Shown piece by piece: positions 7,078 to 13,862 of a stretch of DNA of 55,484 nucleotides. Each line of letters starts with the position of its first letter. The stretch's first letter is position 1. A program made the position numbers and the translations under genes. The notes below the pieces were generated by a model, which saw only the letters and a program-made list of their open reading frames with translations, made no database searches and had not been told where the DNA came from. Source of the stretch: Planctomycetota bacterium (GTDB lineage Bacteria; Planctomycetota; UBA1135; GCA-002686595); contig SIAI01000030.1 of assembly GCA_009691855.1 (NCBI GenBank), positions 1-55,484 of the forward strand, read 5' to 3'.

Positions 7078-7913
7078 CCGCCCTCCTCGCGCAGCCGGAA
7101 GCGCCGGTAGGCGAGCGCGGTGAACACGAGCGTGAAGCCGCCCAGCGCCGCGGCGTGCCGGCCGAACTCGCGCCAGTCGATCCGCTCCTGGAAGAGCTCG
7201 CGCCAGTAGCCCGCGTGGCTGGTGAAGAGGTACGGGCGCAGCTCGGCGAAGAAGTGCACCTCGGCGATCACGTACAGCACGAGGTACAGCGCGACCGCCG
7301 TGCCCACGGCGTTGACCGCGCTCTTCGCCAGGCTCGAGATCCAGAAGCTGAAGGCGAGTGGCGCCAGCAGCGCCAGGCTCGCCGCGGGCCAGGCGAGCGC
7401 GAAGCGACGTAGCGCCTCGGCCTGCGCCAGGTGCTGAGGCCGATCGGCCATCTGCAGCACGCCCGGATAGAGCCGCAGCTCGCCCCAGCCGACGAGCACG
7501 AGCCCGACCAGCAGCGTGAGCGCGAGAAACGCGCCGGTGAGCAGCGTCGTGAACAGCGCGGCGATGCCGAACTTCGTGAAGAAGAGGCGCGTCTTCGAGA
7601 GCGGCCGCACGAGCACCAGCGTCAAGGTGTTCGCGCCCGTGTCGCCGGCGAGCTGCGCGCCGCCCTCGGTCGCCGCGAACACCGGCAGCAGCAGCACGAA
7701 GGCGAAGTAGAAGGCGTACAGCGCGAACACGAGGCCGTTGAAGTACGAGCGGTTCTCGTAGGTGTAGCGGAACTCCGCCGCGCCGTTCGTGCGCGACTCG
7801 GCATAGGTCCAGAAGCCGAGCAGCATCAGCAGCAGGAACAGCAGCAGCGCGCCCGCCGCGGCCAAGGGGCGCCGCGAGCGCAGCAGGCGCAGGCTCTCCA
7901 GGCGCGCGCTCAC
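7074..7913 (-). CDS. ABC-2 type transporter permease
   Basis: A 279-residue permease starting at GTG 7913, which overlaps the ATPase stop (GTGA). About six membrane segments are visible: residues 18-36 (AAGALLLFLLLMLLGFW), around FNGLVFALYAFYFAFVLLLPVF, FGIAALFTTLLTGAFLALTLLVG, LAWPAASLALLAPLAFSF, VNAVGTAVALYLVLYVIAEV, and a last one near the C-terminus. The segment NTLTLVLVRPLSKTRLFFTK matches the conserved turn after TM2 in NosY/ABC-2 permeases. It lies between its ATPase and the EEP nuclease gene. Substrate unknown. Confidence 0.88.
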   Translation of the reverse strand: MSARLESLRLLRSRRPLAAAGALLLFLLLMLLGFWTYAESRTNGAAEFRYTYENRSYFNGLVFALYAFYFAFVLLLPVFAATEGGAQLAGDTGANTLTLVLVRPLSKTRLFFTKFGIAALFTTLLTGAFLALTLLVGLVLVGWGELRLYPGVLQMADRPQHLAQAEALRRFALAWPAASLALLAPLAFSFWISSLAKSAVNAVGTAVALYLVLYVIAEVHFFAELRPYLFTSHAGYWRELFQERIDWREFGRHAAALGGFTLVFTALAYRRFRLREEGG

Positions 7914-8821
7914 GCGTCGCGCTCCGCGGAGAGCCGCGCCAGCAGAGCCTGCTCGAGGCCGGCGCCGCGGCGGTGGAACTCGCGCAACTCGCCTGGGCCG
8001 AGCAGGCGTGCAGCTTCCTCGAGGGTGAGCGCGTCGGCGGCGAGTTCGAGCTCGTTCCCGGCGCCCGCGCGGGCCTCGAGCCCGTGCGTCGCGAGCTGCG
8101 CCCGCGCGCGCGCGGCGTCGGCCACGACCAGCACCGTGCGCACGCTGGGCGCGACGAGCTCGGCGGGCGTGCCCGCGAAGCGCACGCAACCCTCGGCCAG
8201 CACCACCAGCCGATCGACGAGCTCGCCCACCTCGCTCAGCAGGTGACTCGAGAGCAGGATCGTCACGCCCTGCTCGCGCCGCAGGCGCAACAACAGGGCG
8301 CGCAGCTCGAGCACGGCCAACGGATCGAGCCCCTCGGTGGGCTCATCGAGGACCAGCAATTCGGGGCGCGGTACGAGCGCCAGCGCCAGGCTCAGTCGCT
8401 GGCGCATGCCGAACGAGAAGGCGCGCACGCGCTCCTCGGCGCGCTGCGCAAGGCCCACGGTCTCCAGCACGGCGTCGAGCTCGCTGCGCAGCGGCGCGTG
8501 ACCGCCCAGGCGCGCCAGGTGGACCAGGTGCTCGCGCGCCGTCAGGTTGTCGAACAACGCCGGCGGCGCGAAGGCGAAGCGCACGCGCTCCATCACCCGC
8601 TCGCGCGCCAGCCATGGTTCGTGCCCGAGCACGCGCACGTGCCCCGCGCTCGGACGCAGCAAACCCGCGAGCACGCGCAGCAGCGTGGTCTTGCCCGAAC
8701 CATTGGCGCCGACGAGCCCGAGGATCTCGCCCGCGTGCAGCTCGAACGACACGCCGTCGAGTGCCGCGCGCGTGCCGAAGCGCTTGCTGAGCGCGCGGGT
8801 CTCGATCAGGGGCGTCGGCAT
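7910..8821 (-). CDS. ABC transporter ATP-binding protein
   Basis: A 303-residue ABC ATPase for the adjacent ABC-2 permease. Walker A is GANGSGKTT, the signature is FSFGMRQRLSLA, Walker B is LLVLDEPTEGLDP and the switch His is in LSSHLLSEV. The C-terminal 80 residues form the extra domain common in ABC-2 ATPases. Translation is placed at MPTPLIETRALSKRFG (8821); the frame stays open upstream but runs into the REP-like repeat, where the sequence no longer looks coding. No Shine-Dalgarno is seen; TAGCCT lies 11 bases before the ATG. First gene of the ATPase-permease-EEP operon. Confidence 0.9.
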   Translation of the reverse strand: MPTPLIETRALSKRFGTRAALDGVSFELHAGEILGLVGANGSGKTTLLRVLAGLLRPSAGHVRVLGHEPWLARERVMERVRFAFAPPALFDNLTAREHLVHLARLGGHAPLRSELDAVLETVGLAQRAEERVRAFSFGMRQRLSLALALVPRPELLVLDEPTEGLDPLAVLELRALLLRLRREQGVTILLSSHLLSEVGELVDRLVVLAEGCVRFAGTPAELVAPSVRTVLVVADAARARAQLATHGLEARAGAGNELELAADALTLEEAARLLGPGELREFHRRGAGLEQALLARLSAERDA

Positions 8822-8832
8822 GTGGGGGGTAG

Positions 8833-8838
8833 AGGCTA
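8833..8838 (-). promoter_or_regulatory. Candidate -10 for the ABC-EEP operon
   Basis: TAGCCT within GATAGCCT on the minus strand, 11 bases before the ATG at 8821, in the style of other first genes in this window. Weak on its own. Confidence 0.3.
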
Positions 8839-8881
8839 TCGGTGGGCGGGGGAGGATGCATGGGGACGCGCGTGAAGGGGC

Positions 8882-8957
8882 GTTCCCTGGTCGAGCGGGT
8901 TTGGCGGCGAGGCGGGGGTGCCGGACGTCGAGCCGAAGGCCCGGGCTTCCAGGGGGA
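8882..8957 (-). repeat. REP-like repeat, copy 1 (inverted)
   Basis: On the minus strand this reads GGAAGCCCGGGCCTTCGGCT and continues with CGACGTCCGGCA and a tail ending in CCAGGGAAC. It matches copies 2 and 3 over about 70 bases. The core can fold as a GGGCC-TTC-GGCTC hairpin. It sits in opposite orientation to copy 2, with about 160 bases between them, forming a composite inverted pair downstream of the transposase remnant. The rest of the gene-free stretch 8839-9227 shows only extended, weaker inverted similarity between the two copies. Confidence 0.7.
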
Positions 8958-9120
8958 AGGAGTGCGAAAGCGTTGTCGAGCGCGTTCCTTGGCTCATGGC
9001 GTTTGGGCGTGGGTCGGGCGCGGCGAGCGCGAGCATTGGAGCTGCGAACGAATCCACTCGGTGGGCTCCCGGCGCGGCGCGAGTCAGGGAACGCGTCACA
9101 CTCTGCCAGCGCATCTTCCT

Positions 9121-9195
9121 TCCCCCCAGAAGCCCGGGCCTTCGGCCCGACGTCCGGCACACCCGCCGCGCCGGCAAACCTCTTCGACCAGGGAC
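9121..9195 (+). repeat. REP-like repeat, copy 2
   Basis: Core AGAAGCCCGGGCCTTCGGCC followed by CGACGTCCG, with a perfect cGGGCC-TTC-GGCCCg hairpin, then a tail running to CCAGGGAC. The 29-base core is identical to copy 3. It lies just downstream of the RAYT gene remnant (9228-9907), the usual place for the cognate REP of these transposases. Confidence 0.75.
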
Positions 9196-9227
9196 ACCTC
9201 GACTCGCACGTCCCACGCGGCCGCGCT

Positions 9228-9907
9228 TCACGCCGCTGCCGCCGGCACCTCCCTCGGATCGATGAGCCCGTGTCGTCTCCAGCCCAGCGTCAGCAACCAG
9301 GTGCGCGGCTTGCCGACGTACGGGAGCGCCTCGATCCAGCACGGCCATCGACCCTCGACGTCCAGCCGTCGAACAGCGGCCCCGACGAGTAGACGTCCGG
9401 CATCTTCGCGCGCCACGAGCCGTGCTTGCGCGCGTTCTGCAACACGTAGATCAGCGCGATGCGGCACTCGCGCGGAGTCTTCAGCGCTCGCGAGTGGAAG
9501 CGATCAGGAAACACCTGCCCGCTCCTCCGCCACAGCTTGTTCAGGCGCTTGGCGATGCGCGCGCCGAGCGCGTTCATGCCGCGCGCGAGCGCGTCCGAGC
9601 TCCGCGCCTCGACGACGAGGTGGACATGATTCGTCTGCACGCTGTACACGAGCACCTGGAAGTCCCCGCGCTCCGACACCTCCGCGATCGCCCTGCGCAC
9701 GACCTCATGCGTCGCGTCACGGCGCAGGTTCGGCAACTCCGCCGCGACGCGCATCGTCAGCAGCACGGGATGTTGCGCGTCGAGCCGCGCTCGCCGTCGA
9801 TGCGACACCCCCGCGCGCTCGCCCTTCGGCTTGCGCCCGGCGCCACGGCGCTTCCCGCCCCAGTTCACGAACCCGAACTCGCGTTGCCTCGCCTTCTTCG
9901 GCTTCAT
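9228..9907 (-). pseudogene. REP-associated tyrosine transposase (RAYT), frameshifted
   Basis: A Y1/IS200-like transposase starting MKPKKARQREFG at 9907. It has the N-terminal GGKRRGAGRKPKG, the HUH metal motif in QTNHVHLVVEA and the catalytic Tyr in ALIYVLQNARKHG. From 9907 the frame runs to a stop at 9290 and ends in arginine-rich nonsense after SSGPLFDGW. The expected C-terminus (PRTWLLTLGWRRHGLI) is instead found in another frame ending at 9228. A single-base indel near 9345-9375 would join the two parts. It is therefore annotated as a frameshifted gene; a sequencing error or recoding are alternatives. Three REP-like repeats flank it, which supports the RAYT assignment. Confidence 0.85.
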
Positions 9908-10330
9908 GCACACGAGGACCGTCGCTGGCTCGAACGGTTCGCGAGAAGCCCGGAATTTCTCGTCGAGTCCTGATAGCGCGATGTTCGTCGGGGGCCGTGA
10001 CGTTCCAGAGCTCGACGCACGCTCGACGCCCGACCTGCGGACGAACCCCGGCGCGCACGATGGACTGAATGAGCGAGGTTCTCGAGCGAGAGCGATCGCG
10101 AAACCTCGAGCCTCACCGACACCGACACGAGATCCGCTCGTCTTCCTCTCGCCCACCGACCCGCGAGCGAGCCCAAGTCCACGCGTCAGGCGGACCATCT
10201 CCGCCCTCGCCCTCGCCCTCATCCACAGCCGCACCCGAAACGCTCCAACCCAGGCAACTCGCCTCACCTCGCCTTCGCTGCCACCCGTGCCTTCCAATGT
10301 CGGAAACACGCCCGCATCCCCCGTGCACCC
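9908..10330. other. Gene-free stretch upstream of the RAYT remnant
   Basis: Several overlapping ORFs exist on both strands, but none has a recognisable domain, and the amino acid make-up is dominated by Arg, Ser and Pro, as expected for non-coding high-GC DNA. No promoter was recognised. Together with the REP copies this looks like decayed mobile-element territory. Confidence 0.5.
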
Positions 10331-10337
10331 CTTTCCC

Positions 10338-10408
10338 TTAGAAGCCCGGGCCTTCGGCCCGACGTCCGCAATCCCCGCCTTGCCGGCAAGCCCGGTCGTC
10401 AAGGGAAC
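10338..10408 (+). repeat. REP-like repeat, copy 3
   Basis: Identical to copy 2 over the 29-base core (TAGAAGCCCGGGCCTTCGG onward) and similar in the tail that ends in AAGGGAAC. Same orientation as copy 2 but on the other side of the transposase remnant, about 430 bases upstream of its start. Confidence 0.75.
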
Positions 10409-10468
10409 GCGCCTGCTCGCACGTCGGCGGGAGTAGAGGCGCAAGAGGTCTCACGCCGAAGACAGTTC

Positions 10469-10495
10469 GAGCGTGCGGACTTCGTCCGCGCGCTC
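10469..10495 (-). terminator. Hairpin immediately after the ABC fusion gene
   Basis: GAGCGTGCGGAC and GTCCGCGCGCTC form a 12-bp stem (one G-T type pair) with a TTC loop, directly abutting the stop codon of the ABC fusion gene. No T-tract follows, so termination may need Rho or the hairpin may protect the mRNA 3' end. Confidence 0.5.
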
Positions 10496-12613
10496 TCAAT
10501 CGAGCTGCTTCTTGAACCTCAGCAGACTGATCGTGATCAACACGGCCGCGCAGCACCCGAGGCCGAAGATCGGGCTGGCCAGGTCCAGCGCGCCCGCGCC
10601 GCGCAGCACCAGGCCGCGCAGGATCTCCACGAAGTACGTCACCGGCAGGCAGTAGCTCAGCATCCGGATCGGCACCGGCATCTGCGCGCGCGGGAACAGG
10701 AAGCCGGACAGCAGCACCGAGGGCAGCATGACCACGAAGGCGAACTGCATCGCCTGCAGCTGCGTCCTGGCCAGCGTGGACACGAACAGCCCCAGCGAGA
10801 GACCGCACAACACGAACAGCCCCGCCAGCGCGAAGAGCAACCCCAGGTCACCGCGGATAGGCACGCCGAACACAAACACCATCACCGAGAACACGATCAC
10901 CGCCTCGGCCGCGCCGAGCAGCGCGTAAGGCAAGAGCTTGCCGAAGATCAACCCTCCTCGTCCCACCGGAGTCACGAACAGCTGCTCCAGCGTGCCGGCC
11001 TCGCGCTCCTTGGCCAACGCGAACGCGGTCAGGAACAAGGTCACGAGCTGCAGAATGATCCCCACCAGCCCCGGCACGAAGAAGTGCGCGCTGTCGAGGT
11101 CGGGGTTGAAGAGCAGCCGCGGGCGCACGTCGATCGGCAGCTCGCTGCGTCCGATGAGCTCGCGCGAGCTCGACAGCGAGAGGAGCTTCGTCGCCTGCAG
11201 CGTCTGCGTGGCCAGGCTCGAGTCGCTGCCGTCGATCAGCACCTGCACCACCGCGCTGCGCCCGGCCAGCAGGTGGTCGGAGTACTCGGGCGGGATGCGC
11301 ACGCCGACCTTGGCCGAGCCCGAGCGCAGCGCGGCCTCGAACGCGGCCTCGTCGTGCACGCGCTCGCGCACCGCGAGCACGTTCGTGTTCTCCAGCGCCT
11401 CGACGAACTCCTGCGCGCCGGTGCGCCCGTCGAGGTCGAACACGACCGTGGGCACGTGCTCGACCTCCGTGCGGATCGCGTAGCCGAACAGGATCGTCTG
11501 CAGCACCGGGATGACGAACAGGAAGAACAGCGTCGAGCGCTCGCGGCGCACGTGCACGAGCTCCTTCAGGAACACGGCGAGGAGGCCCGTGAAGGGCCTC
11601 GTCGCCGCGCTCTTCGCGTGGGCGGCCGGCGCGAGCGGTTCGAGCTCGGGCTCCGGCGCGGCCTGCGCCGGAATAGCGCCCGCGGCGTTCGCGCGCGTCA
11701 GCGCCACGAAGACGTCCTCGAGATCGGCGCGGTCCGCGCGCACCTCCAGCGTCTCGGGCGCCAGCGCGCGCGCCAGCTCGGCCTCGTCGAAGCGCTCGTC
11801 GCATAGCACGCGGATCGCGTCGCCCGCCAGGGTCGCGTCGCGCACACCCGGCCAGGCGCGCACGCGCGCGAGCTGCGCCGCCGGCCGCGCCAGACGCAGC
11901 TCGAGCCGGCGCGTGCCGGCGGGGGTCACGGCCGGCAGCGCCTCGAGCTCCTCCGGCTTGCCCTGCACCAAGAGGCGCCCCTCGTAGATGTAGGCGACGG
12001 TGTTGCAGCGCTGCGCCTCGTCCATGAAGTGCGTGCTGACGAACAACGTCACGCCGCGCCCCGCCAGCTCGGCCAAGAGATCCCACATCTCGCGCCGCGC
12101 CACCGGATCCACGCCGGCGGTGGGCTCGTCGAGGAACACGACCTCGGGGTCGTGCAGCAGCGCGCAGGCGAGCGCCAGGCGCTGCTTGTAGCCGCCCGAG
12201 AGCGTGGCCGCGAGCTGCTCGTCGCGGCCCTCGATCGAGACCAGCGCGCACACCTCGGCCTTGCGCTGCGCCAGGGCCGCGCCGCGCAGGCCGTACACGC
12301 GCCCGTAGAAGTCGAGGTTCTCCTGCACGGTGAGGTCGCCGTACAGGCTGAAGCGCTGCGACATGTAGCCGATGCGGCGCTTGATGGCCTCGCTCTCGGT
12401 GCGCACGTCGAGGCCCAGCACGCGCCCTTCGCCGTCGCTCGGCGCCAGCACGCCGCACAGCATGCGGATCAGCGTGGACTTGCCGCTGCCGTTCGGACCC
12501 AGCAGGCCGAAGATCGTGCCGCGCGGGACGACGAGCGAGACGCGCTCCACCGCCGTGCGCGCGCCAAATCGTCGCGTCAGCGCGCGCGCGACCAGCACGG
12601 CCTCGGAGCTCAT
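10496..12613 (-). CDS. ABC exporter with fused ATPase and ABC-2 permease (YhhJ/YbhF-like)
   Basis: A 705-residue half-transporter. Residues 1-310 are an ABC ATPase (Walker A GPNGSGKST at 39-47, signature LSGGYKQRL, Walker B VVFLDEPTAGVDP). After an alanine- and proline-rich linker (about 310-340) comes an ABC-2 permease: TM1 near STLFFLFVIPVLQTILFGYA, a large periplasmic domain (VVFDLDGRTGAQEFVEAL onward), then five TMs near the C-terminus. The upstream gene encodes the HlyD partner, so the pair should form an inner-membrane drug or metabolite exporter working with an outer-membrane channel encoded elsewhere. The start at 12613 is the last of seven near-identical ATG copies in a 23-bp tandem repeat. 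Confidence 0.93.
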   Translation of the reverse strand: MSSEAVLVARALTRRFGARTAVERVSLVVPRGTIFGLLGPNGSGKSTLIRMLCGVLAPSDGEGRVLGLDVRTESEAIKRRIGYMSQRFSLYGDLTVQENLDFYGRVYGLRGAALAQRKAEVCALVSIEGRDEQLAATLSGGYKQRLALACALLHDPEVVFLDEPTAGVDPVARREMWDLLAELAGRGVTLFVSTHFMDEAQRCNTVAYIYEGRLLVQGKPEELEALPAVTPAGTRRLELRLARPAAQLARVRAWPGVRDATLAGDAIRVLCDERFDEAELARALAPETLEVRADRADLEDVFVALTRANAAGAIPAQAAPEPELEPLAPAAHAKSAATRPFTGLLAVFLKELVHVRRERSTLFFLFVIPVLQTILFGYAIRTEVEHVPTVVFDLDGRTGAQEFVEALENTNVLAVRERVHDEAAFEAALRSGSAKVGVRIPPEYSDHLLAGRSAVVQVLIDGSDSSLATQTLQATKLLSLSSSRELIGRSELPIDVRPRLLFNPDLDSAHFFVPGLVGIILQLVTLFLTAFALAKEREAGTLEQLFVTPVGRGGLIFGKLLPYALLGAAEAVIVFSVMVFVFGVPIRGDLGLLFALAGLFVLCGLSLGLFVSTLARTQLQAMQFAFVVMLPSVLLSGFLFPRAQMPVPIRMLSYCLPVTYFVEILRGLVLRGAGALDLASPIFGLGCCAAVLITISLLRFKKQLD

Positions 12614-12751
12614 GCGACCAGGAGCACGGAGCTCATGCGACCAGGAGCACGGAGCTCATGCGACCAGGAGCACGGCGCTCATGCGACCAGGAGTACGGCG
12701 CTCATGCGACCAGGAGTACGGCGCTCATGCACCCACCTGTGCGGTGCTCAT
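12611..12751 (-). repeat. 23-bp tandem repeat forming a chain of six mini-ORFs (start-codon relay)
   Basis: On the minus strand ATGAGC recurs exactly every 23 bases: ATG positions are 12751, 12728, 12705, 12682, 12659, 12636 and 12613. The first ATG overlaps the TGA of the HlyD gene (ATGA). Each of the first six opens an 8-codon ORF (one MSTAQVGA, three MSAVLLVA, two MSSVLLVA) whose TGA overlaps the next ATG, and the seventh ATG starts the ABC gene (MSSEAVLVA). Inner units are identical or differ by one or two bases; the HlyD-side unit is diverged. No Shine-Dalgarno occurs in the unit, so entry would rely on termination-reinitiation from the HlyD stop. Array length and geometry are read directly; the function is inference. 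Confidence 0.9.
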
Positions 12752-13743
12752 TCGAACCACACGTCCGCCGCCACGCCCGGCCGCAGCAGCTCCTGACCTT
12801 CTTCCAGCGTCACGCGCACGCGCACCACGACTTGCGAGCGCTCCTCGGGCGTCTGCACGTTGCTGGGCGTGAACTCGGCGGCCGGCGCGACGAAGTCCAC
12901 GTGCGCGCGGAAGTGGCGCCCGGGGAAGGCATCGACCGTGACCGTGGCCGGCGCGCCGACGGTGAAGGTCAGCCGGTCCTGCGGCACGTAGGCGCGCACG
13001 CGCAGCTCGGAGGCATCGCGCAGCGACACGATCGGCGCGTTGGCCGCCACCAGATCGCCCGGCTCGAGCTCGCAGGCCTCGACCACCGCCGCGCCGGGAG
13101 CCTTGACCACCAGCTCGTCGATGGCGCGCTCGAGCGCGCGCTCTGCGGCCCGCGCCGCCTCGAGCTCGGCCTCGGCCGCGGTGAGGCTCTCCTTGCGCGT
13201 GCCCTCCTCCAGCAGGCCGAGCGTCTCGCGCGCCGCGCGCTCGTCCGCGCGCGCCGCCTCCAGCACGGCCGTGCTGCGCTCCAGCGTCTCCTTGGCGCGG
13301 ATCGAATCGGCGACCAGCGAGCGCGTGCGCGCCTCGTCGAGCTCGGCCAGCGAGCGCGAGGCCTGCGCCGCGTCCAGGCGCGCGCGTCCGGCCTCGATCT
13401 CCTGCTTGCGCGGCCCGGCGCGCAGCTCCGCCAGGCGTGCCTCGAGCGCGCGCACGTTGGCGGCGAGCTGCGCACGCCGCTCGAGCATGTCGTAGGGCTC
13501 GAGCTCGATCAGCACCATCCCTTGCGTGACCGTCGAGCCCTCGTCCACGTGTACCTTGGCCACGCGCCCACCGACGCGCGAGCCGACGCGGATCTCGTCG
13601 GCCTCCAGGAAGCCGCTGACGCGGAAGGGCTCCACGCGCGTCTGGCTCCAGCGCAGCGCGACCAGCAGCACGACCAGCAGGAGCGGCAGCAGGATCCAAC
13701 GCTTGTTCATGTCGCTGCGCCGGCTGGGCCGGCGAGGCGCCAT
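12748..13743 (-). CDS. HlyD family membrane fusion protein
   Basis: A 331-residue periplasmic adaptor of an efflux pump. The start at 13743 (MAPRRPSRRSD) is preferred over the internal ATG at 13710 because AGGGGGG lies a few bases upstream of it and nothing similar precedes the other. TM helix ILLPLLLVVLLVAL lies near residues 16-30. The first lipoyl half-motif is VGSRVGGRVAKVHVDEGSTV, followed by a long alpha-hairpin rich in Ala, Glu, Arg and Leu, the second lipoyl half VVKAPGAAVVEACELEPGDLV and a beta-barrel domain ending RPGVAADVWFE. It precedes the fused ABC exporter; its stop overlaps the first ATG of the 23-bp start-codon repeat. Confidence 0.92.
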   Translation of the reverse strand: MAPRRPSRRSDMNKRWILLPLLLVVLLVALRWSQTRVEPFRVSGFLEADEIRVGSRVGGRVAKVHVDEGSTVTQGMVLIELEPYDMLERRAQLAANVRALEARLAELRAGPRKQEIEAGRARLDAAQASRSLAELDEARTRSLVADSIRAKETLERSTAVLEAARADERAARETLGLLEEGTRKESLTAAEAELEAARAAERALERAIDELVVKAPGAAVVEACELEPGDLVAANAPIVSLRDASELRVRAYVPQDRLTFTVGAPATVTVDAFPGRHFRAHVDFVAPAAEFTPSNVQTPEERSQVVVRVRVTLEEGQELLRPGVAADVWFE

Positions 13744-13862
13744 GTTGCCCCCTGCGGAGACGCGTCGCCAGGAGTCTGCGCCACGGATCGCCGTGCGGGC
13801 TGAACGAGCGCCCGTCGAAGCGCGCCGGTCGCGCCGACGGCGGATAGCCGCTCTTCGCTCGG

